Source: Agelaius tricolor (taxonomy: Eukaryota > Chordata > Aves > Passeriformes > Icteridae). From it: a DNA stretch of 64,000 nt. This document shows, piece by piece, positions 1 to 12,110 of the stretch. Position 1 is the stretch's first letter. The number at the start of each line of letters is the position of its first letter. The stretch lies in contig JALJCS010000028.1 in assembly GCA_023055355.1 (NCBI GenBank), forward strand, positions 4,154,418 through 4,218,417. The letters are read 5' to 3'. Under the pieces are notes generated by a model. It was not told the DNA's origin and made no database searches. It worked only from the letters and a program-made list of their open reading frames with translations. The position numbers and the translations under genes are program-made.

Positions 1-522
1 TTAATAATTGGCTATCATTGTTTATCTCCAGCTCCCTTCAAGCTTCCCAGGCTAATACTAGAAAACTTATTTAGCTTCCTCTCTCTCTGATCAGGCTGTC
101 ACATCCACAGAGAAGTAGAGAAAGAAAGCTGTACACCAACTTGTTTGTCCATTTTATCTCACCTTGGGTGGCTGGAGGATGGTTATTCCAGCTCAGCTGG
201 TGCACATTATATTCCTAAGCTGTAATTGATTACACGTCTGAATGCCAGGGTGTGCTGTGAGGCAGTGACTGGGAACCTGAGGCTGATGAGGTGCTCACAG
301 TAACACCCAAGCACACACCTGATTATTGCAGCCCTCCTGAGAAGAACTAGCCATGAAAGGGACAGGTCAGATCCTGCTCAGAGGGCAAAAGGTGTGAATC
401 AGCACTTGGAAACAGAAAAATTAACAGAGTTGGCCTCATTACTGAGTAGCAGGATTTTTGATAACTCCCATTCCTGGCTCTGAGGGAATGAGGCAGTGTT
501 TAAGTATTTCCCTCTTCTGTGG
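1..522. other. Unique non-coding sequence
   Basis: No gene, repeat family or tandem array is recognisable. Open frames are short and without domain signatures. The stretch ends at the first family A LTR. Confidence 0.6.
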
Positions 523-1277
523 TGTCCTAGATTGCAAGGCGTTGTGTACTCTATTTGCCATCTCTTAGAGGTGTGGTGGTTATCTTCTGTTAGTTGGGTA
601 GTTTTCTTTATCTCTTCCACAAACCAATCCTGCCTTGGGGAGACACCTGCTGATAACAGCTATTGAATGTCACTGCATGGCTGATAAGAACTACAGCATC
701 CCATTGGCAGATGTGAGCCCAGAGGGAGGAGCCAAGCATTCCTACCTGGATAGAATCTGGAGATTCTGGAACACCAGCCAAGCATTCCTACCTGGATATA
801 ATCTGGAGATTCTGGAACACCAGCCAAGCATTCCCACCTGGATATAATCTGGAGATTCTGGAACACCAGCACAGCTTCTGCACTGGATTGCCCAGAGGAA
901 CAGCAGCTGCCTCTTGCCCTGGATCTTCAGAGGCAGAGACTGCACCTTTCTCCAGGATCCCTGCTCCAGCAGAACCAGCCCTGGCACTGCAGGAGGGCTG
1001 AGCCACAATTCCAATGGTTCTGCTGCCAACAGCCTGACCCACAGGGTGTCAGGTTGGGTTCTGACTCTGTCAGTGTTGTTTTGTTTTACTGCATTGTTTA
1101 TTTTATCCTTTTATTTTCTTCCCTAAAAAAGAACTGTTATTCCTGCTCCAATATTTTTTGCCTGAGAGCCCCTTAATTTAAAATTTATAACAATTTGGAG
1201 GGAGGGGGTTTATATTTTGCATTTCAGGGGAGGCTCCTGCCTTCCTTAGCACACACCTGTCCTTCCAAACCAAGACA
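523..1277 (+). mobile_element. Solo LTR, family A copy 1 (ERVL-like)
   Basis: The element runs from TGTCCTAG to CAAGACA, giving the TG...CA ends expected of a retroviral LTR, about 755 bp. Flanks TGTGG (518-522) and TATGG (1278-1282) look like a 5-bp target-site duplication with one mismatch. It is clearly the same sequence as copies at 1947, 20570, 41309 and 45225. It holds three tandem copies of a 46-bp unit near 731-868, the most of any copy here. No internal retroviral coding region follows, so it is a solo LTR. The ERVL-like class is inferred only from TSD length. Confidence 0.85.
731..868 (+). repeat. 46-bp tandem repeat, 3 copies, inside LTR A1
   Basis: Units begin at 731, 777 and 823, each with GCCAAGCATT. 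Each contains a CCTGGATA block followed by ATCTGGAGATTCTGG. Other family A copies have one or two units, so this is a copy-number-variable segment of the LTR. Confidence 0.9.
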
Positions 1278-1946
1278 TATGGCCAGTTTTGATTTAGGAG
1301 GAAGGAGCAGGAAACAACAGTAGTATGAGACACAGGTAATGCCATTATGATGATATAAAACTAATAAGAAGCACATCCTGAGTGACAGAATGAGGCTCAA
1401 CTGTGTCTGGAGTGTGGTAGAATGGTACCAAACTTTCCATTTGCCTCCCTTGCCTCATAGCAGGATGTGCTCTGGGGAGCTGGAGCACCAGCAAGGGCAT
1501 GACAAGGCTGGGAAGGAAATAAATGTACTTGCACATAGTGCTGCCCTCGGGAATAGCTGGCTATTAATAACAGTAATAACACATGCCAGGATGTGGAAGA
1601 AGCATATTTTGTAAAGTGCTGATCACTGCCACTATCTGGGGTAGAAACAAATTGAAAAAAAAACCCAGTTTCATTATTTTATAATGCACAGTAAGGCCAC
1701 TTTTTTATTATTGCTTCCTTATGTTTAAATTTTGTGTGTAGGAGAGCTGTTTGTTTTTAGTAGGCCATGCTGCAGACTGGCAGGTAAATTGGGGTGCTGT
1801 GTGTGGGAGGGTGCTCAGCAGCCCCAGGCAGCCATCTCTAGAGTGAGCCAGAACAGAAAGCTGTTAAAGCAGGGAACAGGGTGCCTTGTTTAACCTTGTA
1901 GAGCCTCTCTTACATGCTGAGTTGTACCAATCTGACATCCAGACTC
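1278..1946. other. Unique spacer between two family A LTRs
   Basis: This 669-bp stretch lies between two same-orientation LTRs. It has no retroviral coding sequence, and the two LTRs have different TSDs, so it is host sequence and not a provirus interior. No gene is recognised. Confidence 0.65.
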
Positions 1947-2624
1947 TGCTGAAGATTGCAATGCAAGATGTGTTCTATTCCCATCTGGATGGCAGATTAT
2001 CTTGGTCAAGTGGGCAGTTTGCCTTATCTCTCTCTTTGAGTGACCACATTCACACCTCCCTGGGAGGGGACACTGCTGATAACAGCTATTGAATGTCACT
2101 GCATGGCTGATAAGAACTACAGCATCCCACTGGGAGATGTGAGCCCAGAGGGAGGAGCCAAGCATTGCTACCCAGATAGAATCCAGAGGTTTTTGAGACA
2201 CCAGCACAGCTTTCTCCACGGGATTCCCCAGCGGAACAGCAGCTGCCTCTTCTCCCACTGGATCTTCAGAGGAAGAATCCATCCTTCTCTACAGGACCCC
2301 CTTGCTCCAGCAGAACCAGCCCTGACACTGCAGGAGGGCTGCAGCCACAACTGCAATGGGACTGTGCCAACAGCCTGACCCACAGGGTGTCAGGTTGGAT
2401 TCTGACTCTGGCAGTGTTGTTCTAGTGCACTGCATTGTTTATTTTATCCTTTTTTTTTTCTTTCTCTATTAAAGAACTGTTATTTCCTGCTGCCATATTT
2501 TTGCCTGAGAGCCCCATACTTTAAAATTTATAACAATTCAGAGGGGTGAGGAGGGTTTACATTCTCCATTTCAGGGGAGGCTCCTTCCTTCCTTAGCAGA
2601 CTCCCGTCTTTCCAAACCAAGACA
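1947..2624 (+). mobile_element. Solo LTR, family A copy 2 (ERVL-like)
   Basis: The element starts TGCTGAAG and ends CAAGACA, 678 bp. It is flanked by perfect 5-bp direct repeats GACTC at 1942-1946 and 2625-2629. Its first 90 bases match copy 4 (20570) better than copies 1, 5 and 6, so copies 2 and 4 form a subgroup. It has a single, diverged copy of the 46-bp unit. A poly(A)-type hexamer ATTAAA precedes the GAACTGTTATT block. Confidence 0.92.
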
Positions 2625-3813
2625 GACTCTTTAAAATAATGTATTTTATTCAATTGTAGGACTCCAGTTTGCAGACAAGGGAAGCGAAGCAAAGACAGTT
2701 GAAGAAATATCCTCAAATATGAAATATGAAGAAATAGGTTGTGGATTACTGGAAGAGCCAGGAGCAGAATTCAGTAGCCCCAGCTCACCTGCATGTGCAT
2801 GTTTAAAACAGCTGAGAACACTGGATATGTTCTCTGTGATGGGGCAGAGATACATCTTGGTGTATCTTTGCACCTTGTGTAGCCCTGAGGAGTCTTGGCT
2901 CACTGCTTAATGCTGCTCCCGGTATACTTAAGAAAAGTCAAAGTTCCTTCCTTCCTTCCTTCCTTCCTTCCTTCCTTCCTTCCATTGATTCACTTCAGTC
3001 TTCTAACATACAAGGTATTTGTTCCTTCCATCTGGCTCTATAGCCAAACAAAGATAAACACAGAGGGTGTCTTGGAACACATGTTCTTAAAATTGCACCA
3101 GGCTACTGTCATGTCTCCTCAGAATCATCTGTTTTTATAGGACTTGAACACACAAAATACTGAGAATTAAGCTTGGATACAGACAACTTTTGTACCTGAG
3201 GTGATACAGCAGTGAATAGCAGTATTTCACCAAGCCAGAGCTATTATTGTTTGTCTGAACAGCCTATTTCAGAGCAAACTTGGGTCTGCAGGAAAGGTAA
3301 GTGTCAGTGCTTCATTTCTCTTGACCCATCATTTAATCTTTCTGGTTGTGAGCCAGACATCCCCTTGTCCTTGCAGTGTCCTGTTAAGAGGCAGAACAGG
3401 GCCCTACAGCCTTCAGTGCCTCTGTCTCATTCTTTCTCTAAGCTGTGAGCAGTATGAGACTCTGTGTAAAGCCTTAATGAGGCCCAAGCAAAGATTCACT
3501 TAAAAAATCCCTTTGTGATCTGTGCTGTAGATGGAGCGACAAATGGATAATAAAGTGGCTGGAGACTGAAGGCAAATCCTCCCCTTAGGTTAAGGGAAAT
3601 TAAACCCCTTGGGGGGATGTGTAATGTATGAGGCTTCATTATTCTTCTTGGGACAGGCAGTGTATGATCCCTTGGCTGGACAGATAAAAGGATCATAAAC
3701 TGAAATGGCTCCAGATAGTCTGTGTGACTCAGATGGCACCAGAGGATGTGCTGGCAGTGACTGGACACAGCTCAGCCTGTCCTGTGCTGTGAAAACAGTT
3801 CCTGGTACTCTGG
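2625..3813. other. Unique non-coding sequence with one microsatellite
   Basis: Nothing gene-like is recognised. It contains the TTCC tract listed separately. Short open frames across the tract are low-complexity artefacts. Confidence 0.6.
2944..2983 (+). repeat. (TTCC)10 microsatellite
   Basis: Ten uninterrupted TTCC units, a pure tetranucleotide tract likely to be length-polymorphic. Confidence 0.95.
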
Positions 3814-4397
3814 TGTCTTGGTTTGCAAAGACAGGTGTGTGCTGAGGAAAGCAGGAGCCTCCCTTGAAACAGAAAATGCAAACCCCCTCCCTCTGAATTG
3901 TTATAAATTTGAAATTAAGGGGCTCTCAGGAAAGGATATGGGAGTAGGAATAACAGTTCTTTATTAAGAAAAACAATTAAAAGAAAATATAAAAATGCAG
4001 AAATACAAAACAACACTGGCAGAGTAGGAATACAACCTGACACCCTGTTGGTAGCAGTCTGATGAAATGGTGGCTGCAGTCCTGCTGGAGTGGCAAATGT
4101 GGCTCTGTTAAAGCTGTGATCCTGTAGAAGGGTGGAGTTTTCCTCTGAAGGTCCAGGGGTCATGTAGATGGGCCTGGTCCTCTTCTGGGAATCCATCAGA
4201 AGAGAAACCTACTGCTCTGGGAACCCTGACTGTGGTGTTCCAAATCCCAGATTATATCCAGGCAGGAATGCTTGGCTCCACCTCTGGGGTGGAGCATCTC
4301 CCAATGGATGATGTAATTTTGTCAGCCATGCAGGGGCACTCTCAGGGCACTGCTCAGCTGTGTGAGGCATTGCAATTTGTGGCTTTGAAACAGGACC
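3814..4397 (-). mobile_element. Family A-related LTR, minus strand, divergent
   Basis: On the minus strand this ends CAAACCAAGACA and shares the family A 3' half (AATTTATAACAATT block, poly(A) region, CAGCCTG...GGGTGTCAGG region and the CCTGGATATAATCTGG core). Its 5' third differs from the other copies and the middle is shortened. The presumed 5' end is near 4397, with GGTCCTG resembling the family start. No convincing TSD is seen, so the distal boundary is approximate. It is either an older copy or a distinct subfamily. Confidence 0.75.
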
Positions 4398-5040
4398 ACC
4401 TCAATCACTAAAGACCCAAAAAATGTCTGTCCTCTTGCTTTACTTCCATGGCTTTGAAATTCTGAGAAATCCTGCATGGATTGTCTGCTTCCTGCTCACT
4501 GTCTCTTTTTCCTTTGTTTCTCCTTCTGCCTCTGCAAGGATGTCACCGTGATGAAGCTCCTGATGGATTCCTGAGTGATTCCCAGCTGGTGCTGATGGAT
4601 TGCTGTGCTCTTTGCAGCATGCTCCAGTTGGCAGGGTCCATCAATCATTCCTGGAAGGAAAGGTGCTCCCAGAGCTCCGGCCCCATTTGGGATATGCTCA
4701 GGTGGCACAGACTCACATGCACCACTTGCACATGGGCAGGAGATCTGTGTGGATGGGGATCTCAGATCTGGCTGCCAGGCTCTCATATGCCCCAATTTTT
4801 GAGACAGCTGAGTTAGAAGGGTTGGGAACTTGCTGTTTCTCCTTCTGCTGTTTCCTTTCTGTGTATAGAATTGGAAAAGAAGGAACTGTGATCTGAAGGA
4901 ATTGCAGAGGAGAACTGGGCCAGTGGCTTATGTGTCATGCAGGCAGCTGTGGGACCTTTTCACAGAAGATGTGGATAGAAAACAAGGAAAGGGAAGAGTT
5001 TGAAATAGTGCTGCTACCTTTTGCTTAGTCCTCCTGTCCT
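4398..5040. other. Unique non-coding sequence
   Basis: No repeat or gene recognised. A 111-residue plus-strand frame at 4481-4816 has no recognisable domain and no supported exon boundaries. Confidence 0.55.
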
Positions 5041-5045
5041 CCTTT

Positions 5046-5193
5046 ATTTTGGGGTTGGTTGTTTTTTTGGTGTTTTTGTTTGTTTGTTTGTTTGTTTGGG
5101 GTTTTTTGGGTTTTTTTTGTTTTTTTTTGTAGGGGGGTGGGGTTTTTTGGTGGTGTTTTTGTTTGTTTGTTTGGTTGTTTTTTTTTTTTTTGT
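5046..5193 (+). repeat. T/G-rich low-complexity tract with (GTTT)n
   Basis: Runs of GTTT units and long T runs are interspersed with G runs of 3-6 bases at about 5098-5101, 5108-5110, 5132-5137 and 5139-5142. The open frames here are composition artefacts. It could be a degraded retroposon tail, but no body is recognisable. Confidence 0.85.
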
Positions 5194-6772
5194 CTGTGGA
5201 AGAGAAGGAGCTGAAAAGCATAAGAAGAAAGACCCTTGTGGGAAAGAACAAGAGAATCCAAGCAGGTGAAGCTGCACATTTGGCTACCCCAGAATGCAGG
5301 AGATGCTCAATCATTGCCCATGTCAGGAATTTGCTTTCCAGAATGTCATTGAAAGCACCTGCAGCACAGGTATTTAATCCCCCTGGTACACCATGGGGAT
5401 GGCACAGATACCACCAATCATTCCTGTAAAGCATCCAAACAGCTTTCTTGCAAATCCTGAAATTATTTAATGGAAATTCCCTGCTTTCTCCCCCTCTGGG
5501 TCTCATCAGGCTAATGAAGGCCCCATGTACCTCTTTAACCACCTGAGGTCTTGGGAACATCTGGAGTGGTCCCCAGCGATTCTGGGCCACCATTTTCCAC
5601 AGGGTGGCAGCAACATGCTTTCAATTTCCATGCTGAGGGCTCCCACTTGGGTGCTTCTCTGTCGAGGTGCTGGCTGGGATTAAACCTGAAAAGCGAAATG
5701 TTTCTAGAAGAGAGGGAAGGAATTTGCACACACTCCATGCAGGCAGCGTCCATCCCCAGATGAAGCATCCTGGCAATGTTAGGAGGCAGCAGACAGAGCT
5801 GCAATGAAGGATGTTCCCACTTCTTTCCAATGCAGCCTGAACTTGCCTTCCACATTAACCCTACTTTGTTCCACCCTGCACACAAAGCCCTCAGGGCAGG
5901 AAGGAGATTTCGTTTCTCAGGACTTGAAACTGTGAAATGACAGCTGAAATTTTTATTTTTATGGCTGGACTTGAAATGATGGTGGAAATTGTCAACAAAA
6001 CCCACCTCATGAATATTCAATTACAGCGCCAGCAACATTTTGCAGTATTGGATTATTTATATATGAAATAACCAAAGCTTCATAAATAATAGAGCAGCAG
6101 CAGTCTGCACTGTGTTTTATGTCCCCCATCTCCAGCATGGGGGTGGCAGGGAGGTGTGATTTAGCAGATTTACATGCTCTCCCAGGCCCTTGCAGGCTGG
6201 GCACAGCTGGGAGGACAGAGGCAGCAGAACAAAGTGTGCAGGTGAGGAGGTGTCCATGGGTACAAGGAAATGTTTCCTTTGCTCCAGTGCTCGTGGGTGC
6301 CCCTGGCTGCAGAGAATTTATGGCATAGCATTAAACATAACTGGTTTTGAGGGCATAGGTGGGAGCATGTGCAGAGGGAGGAAACTGAGAAAACTTTCAT
6401 CCAGGACATGCTGTTTGTAGGGAAGCAGATCCAGCATATGGCTGCTTTGGCTTTGTGTAGCTTGATTGCAACTGTCTGCATGGCCATAAACATGTGGGTT
6501 ATCTGTGAGGACTGACTGATATGGACTCTGCTTATGCCAGCAAAGCAAAGCCAGTTTATCACACAGTTTACCTGTATTTGTCACTATGTTTGTACAGAAT
6601 TTTCCACTCCAACCCCTTTGTCCCAGTCCCCTTAGAAACACAATCTTCTGATTATTCTTATGCTAGTAATGTCCTTTGTTATCTCTTTGGCCAGTAAAGT
6701 CCTTGTTGCATCTGCTCTTGTCAGAGCAATCAGTGTCAGAGGGTCAGAGGGACCAGACAGGATGTCCTCACT
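5194..6772. other. Unique non-coding sequence
   Basis: No repeat family or gene recognised. The 161-residue minus-strand frame at 5535-6020 has no domain signature. AT-rich sequence at 5990-6110 with ATGAATATTCAATTA and ATAAATAAT motifs might be a conserved regulatory element, but this cannot be tested here. Confidence 0.55.
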
Positions 6773-6808
6773 TCTGTCCTCACTTCTGTCCTCACTTCTG
6801 TCCTTGCC
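6773..6808 (+). repeat. 12-bp tandem repeat, 3 copies
   Basis: Three exact GTCCTCACTTCT units, followed by a partial GTCCTTGCC. Confidence 0.9.
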
Positions 6809-6901
6809 TTGAGTTCCTCTTTCCCTCAGCTTTCACTGCACCAGGGCCAAAAGTTCTGTGGTGCTCTCAGAATCTCTGCTGGTCAGGATGGCCCTGAGAT
6901 G

Positions 6902-7466
6902 TGTTAGAAAGTCTCTTTTCCCAGCCTGGCAGTCGAAGAAGTAGTCAGGATTCTTCTTATCTCATTCTCAAGGTTGTTTATTATTTCTTATCTATAACAT
7001 TCTTTCTCTGGCCTGCTGAGGTCTGTTCAGCAGGTCAGAGAGAGGCACACTGACCACCCGTGGGCTGGTGTCAACATTTTATACTACAAACTACGTGTAC
7101 TTTATTTACAGTTATTTTCCAATACCTATCACCTATGTTAGACAGTGAGTTTCTACCTTAAACCAATCCAAAAGTGCCACCATCACCCAGAAGATGGAGG
7201 CTAGGAAGAAGAAAGAAGAAGGACAGGGTACGCCCGAATTTCTCCATCTTGGGACCCTGAGCCCCCATTCAAAAACCCCAAAAATCTATTTTTCACCCCG
7301 TGACAAATTCACTATCATTCTACTTAGACTTTTGTGGCTTGCAGATCCTCATATAAGGTTGGTAATTTTTTTCATGGGTCATAATCAAAGGCACAGGGGT
7401 CTTGGGCCCTGTGCCAGGGGGTTTGAGCCATCCAGGACAGCCAGAGGGATGTCCTGAGTTCTGACA
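6902..7466 (-). mobile_element. Solo LTR, family H, minus strand
   Basis: On the minus strand it begins TGTCAGAACTCAGG and ends CTTTCTAACA, about 565 bp with TG...CA ends. A minus-strand AATAAA (plus positions 6977-6982) sits about 75 bp from the 3' end, as in an LTR R region. Flanking TSDs are not evident. The sequence resembles LTRs I associate with passerine endogenous retroviruses, but I cannot give a library name. Confidence 0.7.
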
Positions 7467-7871
7467 CAGCTTCTGTAGCTGTCTGCTCTCTGAGAATATC
7501 TCCAAACTGGATTGCCAGCACTAGCAGGATATCAAGGGGTTTAGGGAGAGGAAGCCCTCATTTCTTAGGGCTCATTGGGGCCCTAATTGATCCATGCTCC
7601 ATGGTTTCAAATCATCCCAAAAGCTTCATGTTGGCAGAGCTAATGATCTCCTCTTGGGAAAGATTTGTGTTGTCCTAAGTGGGGATGGATAAAGGACAGG
7701 GCATCCCTCCAGCCAGAGCAGCACCTGTAGGCTTGTCTCATCTAGGTAAAGCTGTGCTTTAATTCCCAGGACAAATCTCTCCCTCCCATTTTTCAGATGA
7801 ACAATGGGCATGTGCTCACAGCTTGTTATACCAGAAAGAAGCATGATTCTGGGTAATCTATAATGGGGCTC
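7467..7871. other. Unique non-coding sequence
   Basis: A 405-bp spacer between two LTRs. Nothing recognisable. Confidence 0.6.
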
Positions 7872-8485
7872 TGTTGGGGAAGATGAAACAGGAAAGCCTT
7901 ATAAATATGATTTTCTGGCAAAAGACTTTGAGAATATGGAAACTATAAGCGAGATTGAAATGAAAGCAAGCTTTGAGATCCCTCAGTTACTGAACAATGG
8001 GAAAACAATGGCATGGCCAGCTGAAGGTGATCCCCTTTTGATGGAACAACACCCTCTGCTTGCAGACAGCTCCAAGGGCCAGAGCAGACCCTGCCAGCTT
8101 GGCAGAAGGGGCCCAAAGAGGAGTTTTTAGGGTTTAAAATTTAACACAGGATGGTAATGTAATGATTATTATAGACTGTGTGTAAATGCTATAGGATTTG
8201 TATCTTGTACTAGATTGGTTAGTGAGAATCAGAATATTCAACACAGAAGAAGATTTATTGTATTGTAACGGGAACTTCGCTTTCTTACCCTTTTACTCCC
8301 TTACTCTCTCACCCTCTCATCCTCTCTCCCCCTCTTTTCTCTCAGTCCTGCTCTGAGCTGTGGCTGGCAGCTCCCAGCAGGGCCCTGCACCCAGGCCCTT
8401 TGCAATAAACCCCAAGTCCCCAACCCTGGCTGCAGAGATCTCTGGTGTCCGTCTGTCCCAACCGTGCTACCCCCGATGCTCCTAC
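7872..8485 (+). mobile_element. Solo LTR, family E copy 1 (ERVK-like)
   Basis: It starts TGTTGGGGAAGATGAAA and ends GCTCCTACA, 614 bp. AATAAA lies at 8404-8409, about 76 bp before the end. Flanks GGGCTC (7866-7871) and GAGCTC (8486-8491) fit a 6-bp TSD with one mismatch. It is related to copies at 23303 and 26308 over the first ~100 bases and the extreme 3' end, with diverged or replaced central sequence. No internal coding region adjoins it. Confidence 0.78.
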
Positions 8486-9054
8486 AGAGCTCCTCTTCTC
8501 CAGCCCAACCCCACTGTCCAGTATAAATAAAGCAGAATAACAATAAAGCAGAATAACAATAATTTCCCTATCACCAGGCAGCAACATGAGCACCTGATCT
8601 TTGCAGACTCCACTGCTCTCAGAAGAAAGGTTCTTTACTGGGTACTCCCCAGTCCTATGGGAATGAAGAGAACTGAGCCCTCCATTCCCCATGATCTTCT
8701 CTCCTTTCCTGAAGGTTTATGCTGAAGTCTTTCTTCCTGTTGCTCCTACTAGGAAGGATGAACTGCCAAATCACTGAGGGATGATTCATCACTCTCATTT
8801 GGTGGCAGCATGTTTATCCCCCCACCAGCCCACCCAGCAAAAGAAAAGAGATAAATTCCAGTCATCTCTTTTTATGGGACATAAAATCAGGTGGTAACAT
8901 GGAGCGTTGCCTCAGCTCAAAGTACTTCAGGATGAATTATTCATTCCCTTAAAATGTCCTTAAAAGAAAGGGAAACCATCTCCCTCTCACAGTATCTCTT
9001 CCTGGCATTGCTGCAGTTGGGCTTTGGTTGAGGAGCGAGTGATGCTTGGCATGG
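8486..9054. other. Unique spacer with a short duplication
   Basis: No gene recognised. It contains the 16-bp duplication at 8526-8557. Confidence 0.6.
8526..8557 (+). repeat. 16-bp direct duplication
   Basis: AATAAAGCAGAATAAC occurs twice in perfect tandem. Confidence 0.92.
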
Positions 9055-9460
9055 TGTGGCATTCATATTCTCTGAAAAAATCCCTTTGCCCAGGAATGTT
9101 CTCCTGGGAAGCTGAGAAGCCTCAGAGAAAAGGAAAACAATTCTTATCTCATTTGCTTCTCCTGTGTTGTGCTCACATGTGGAATGTGTTTGGAGATTGT
9201 TCACCCACAGGTGATTGTTCCATTAGATTCTTCTGTGAGTTGTTTTGGCTCTTTGACCAATCAGGGCCAAGCTGTGTCAGGACTCTGGAAAGAGTCACAA
9301 GCTTTCATTATTATCTTTTTAGCCTTCTGTAAGTATCCTTTCTGTATTCTTTAGTATAGTTTAGTATAGTATTCTTTAATATAATAAAGTATAATAAAAT
9401 AATAAATCAGCCTTCTGAGAACATGGAGTCAGATTCATCATTCCTGCCTTTGTTGGGACA
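9055..9460 (+). mobile_element. Solo LTR, family C copy 1 (ERVK-like superfamily)
   Basis: It begins TGTGGCATTC and ends TTGTTGGGACA. It contains the family landmarks AAGCTGAGAAGCCTCAG near the 5' end, an AT-rich run ending AATAAATC, and ACATGGAGTCAGATTCATCA. No clear TSD is seen. It is very similar to the copies at 47513 and 49497. Confidence 0.85.
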
Positions 9461-12110
9461 TTCCCAGCAAGCACAACAGGCATGGGGTGTGGAGAGTTCC
9501 CCACCAGGTCCCAGGACTTCTGCAGCTCTCTCATGGCTGACACTGCACTTCTCCACTGTTCCCAGGGACGAAGATGAATCCCCCTGCTTGAGGTTTGGGA
9601 ACAGATTTAAATGTTTCTCTTCCTGAGGGCTTGGAGTGCATCTGGTCTGGATCTTTGCACATGGCAGAATTTTATCTCCTCTTTAGGCTCCTCGTTGATC
9701 ATCCCCATGGGAAGACCTGTCCCATGAAATTTGTCCCCTCCACAAAGGAAACCTCCTACAGCAGCTCAAGAGGGCCATGGTTCTCTGAGAAAAGAGAGCA
9801 GGGTGAGCTTTTCTGAGGTAGCCTGTTTTGGTTTTGCATGGCCTGACCTTTGGGAGTGGAGGCCCACAGAGGTGGCTTCTGTGAGAAGCTTCTGGAAGCT
9901 TCCACCATGTCCAGCAGAGCCAGTCCCTGATGGCAATGCAGAGGGACAGGCTGCTGGCCAAGGCTGGGCCAATTAGAGCTGATGGGAATGCCTCTGTGAT
10001 AACAGACTTCAGAAGAAAATCAAAACATGGTTGTTTAGAGTAATAACCAGCTTTTTATAATTACCAAGACACAACTTGTCAGGGTAAAACATGGTTTTGC
10101 TTGTTTGTGTATTGAAAAATATTGATTGTGATTGTGTGCAAAGTTTTGAAAGAACTGTAGATTACCTTTTTCATTTTACCTTCTCAGCTAGCAAGGAAGA
10201 AGAAAAACGCTCCTTATAGGAGAGAAATCCTCTGTATCCATGTTCTCCGTGTAACTGATTTGATATGCATCTTTTTCCAGAGGAATTATACTGGGAACCA
10301 GAAGTTGCTGGGAAGGAGAAAGTTTCTGTATCATTATTACTTGGATCAGAAAGAGAAAAGGAATCTACAAATATTCCAGGGGCTTTCAGGTAGGAGATAC
10401 AGCACAGGTGTTTCTGGGATTTCATCATGGTTTGGCTTGTGCTGTTCATTCTTTTTGGGGAGTGGCTATTTTGTTATCTGCTTTCCACTCATTTATCCTC
10501 ACTTTAAATCCAATCATAGGAAAAATGATTTATTTCTGCTAAGAGAAAGGCCACGTGTCTGAGTTCCACTCAGGAGCCTGCAGAACTAGGGCAGTTCCCC
10601 TTTGCCACACAGGTAATTCAATTTATGAAGAGTTTGTAAGGAAATGGTGAATGAAACATGAACTTTTTACATCCATGGAGAAATTAGTTCTCAAAAAACC
10701 ATGGCTGAAAGAAGTAGGGAAGGGAAAATGAGCAAAGCAAAGTGAGAAATATTGTAAACATATTAAGGTGGGTTTCTCTACTTCAGTGTTTGGAGTTGTC
10801 TCTGCTATAAATGGTATTGATTCAGAAACTTATTTGAGATATCTGCTGCTCTCAGTTACTTTTTGCTTACTGCTTTCTTTACCTGCTGGGCAGTTGATCT
10901 TCTGACAGAACCGAAACCCCAAGTCTTCTCAACCTGGAGCTCATGAGAGCTGGAAAACAGAAAAAAGTAATTTCCACTACTGCTGTTTCCTGCTGGAAAC
11001 ACAAACAACCCAGTGGCTCATATGGGTGGGCTTTTTCTGATGTCTTGAACTGGAATGGGAAAAGTCTGTAACCTGCAATTCCTGACCCTTCCTTCAGGTG
11101 CTCTGATGAGGAAATTATTGGCTCGTTTTGCTGATTCTTTATAATGATCTCTCTCTATATATAAAGATGAAAAATAAAGCAAAGTGTGGCTTCTTTTTTT
11201 CCAAATTCAGACCTCCAGTATCAGAGCAGCCCACAGGATTTTCTTGGCTACAATCCAGTAAAATGAAAAAGAACATTCAAGTTGTTAAAAAAGCTTTGAA
11301 AACCTCAGTCTAAGCCTTCAAATGTCCAATTACTGTCTCACTGCCCTGACTTCAGGTCAGCTTGGTCTCTTGACTTCACTAACTGCTTTAAAACTACCTT
11401 GAATTTCTCATCTCCTTTATTCTATGGGAGGTCTCTTTCTCTGCCTTTTTTCTCTGACCCTTCATAAATCCTTTTTTCCCCCTTCTGGCACAAAACCAGG
11501 CAGGCAGAGATGCAGAGCAAGGTGAGGCTGTGCCTGGTTCAGTGTCCTGCAGCCCCATTACCAAAAGCTGTTATCAGTTCTTGTGTACTAAGCAAAATTG
11601 GGCTGGATGGTAGATGCTGAAAGAAACCTGATTTTATAGGGGAAAATGTTGGAAACCTGGGAGCTTTTTGTGCACAAGGCTCTTGAATGTGACACCAATT
11701 AGCTTGGTCCCAGTGTTGGCATGAGCTATGGGAGATCAGTTGAGGAACCAGTGATTTTGCTCAAAGGTTGCCCATTTCTATGGTATTTACTATGGTAAAT
11801 ACTATAAAGTATTTTCTATAGTCTTTACTTGATTTTGCTCAAAGGTTGCCCATTTCTATAGCATTTACTGCAAACTTGGCATTATTTCGTCTTCTGGACA
11901 CCCTAGAGGAACAACATGCCAGAAGATATTTTGTTGTGCTGAGAAATCAATTCCAGTCTCACAGCTGCAGTGAAAAGCCTGAACATTTCACCCAGGTATG
12001 CTTTAAAATGTTTCTTGTTTTCGAAGCCAATTTCATGAGTTACAAAGTGTTTGACTTAGATTTGAATTCAAGAGACTTCAAGCAGTTCTAAACAAACCTT
12101 GGCTGTCAAC
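9461..12110. other. Unique non-coding sequence, 2.65 kb
   Basis: No LTR, gene or RNA gene recognised. It is AT-rich and CpG-poor. A 78-bp local duplication is listed separately. Confidence 0.55.
11753..11868 (+). repeat. 78-bp-spaced tandem duplication
   Basis: GATTTTGCTCAAAGGTTGCC starts at 11753 and again at 11831. The second copy continues through CATTTCTAT and ends after about 38 bp. Between them is an AT-rich TATTTAC/GTAAATA inverted repeat. Confidence 0.85.

Noticed and set aside
523..2624. A1 and A2 as the two LTRs of one provirus
   Set aside because: They have different 5-bp flanking duplications, belong to different subgroups, and the 669 bp between them has no retroviral coding sequence.
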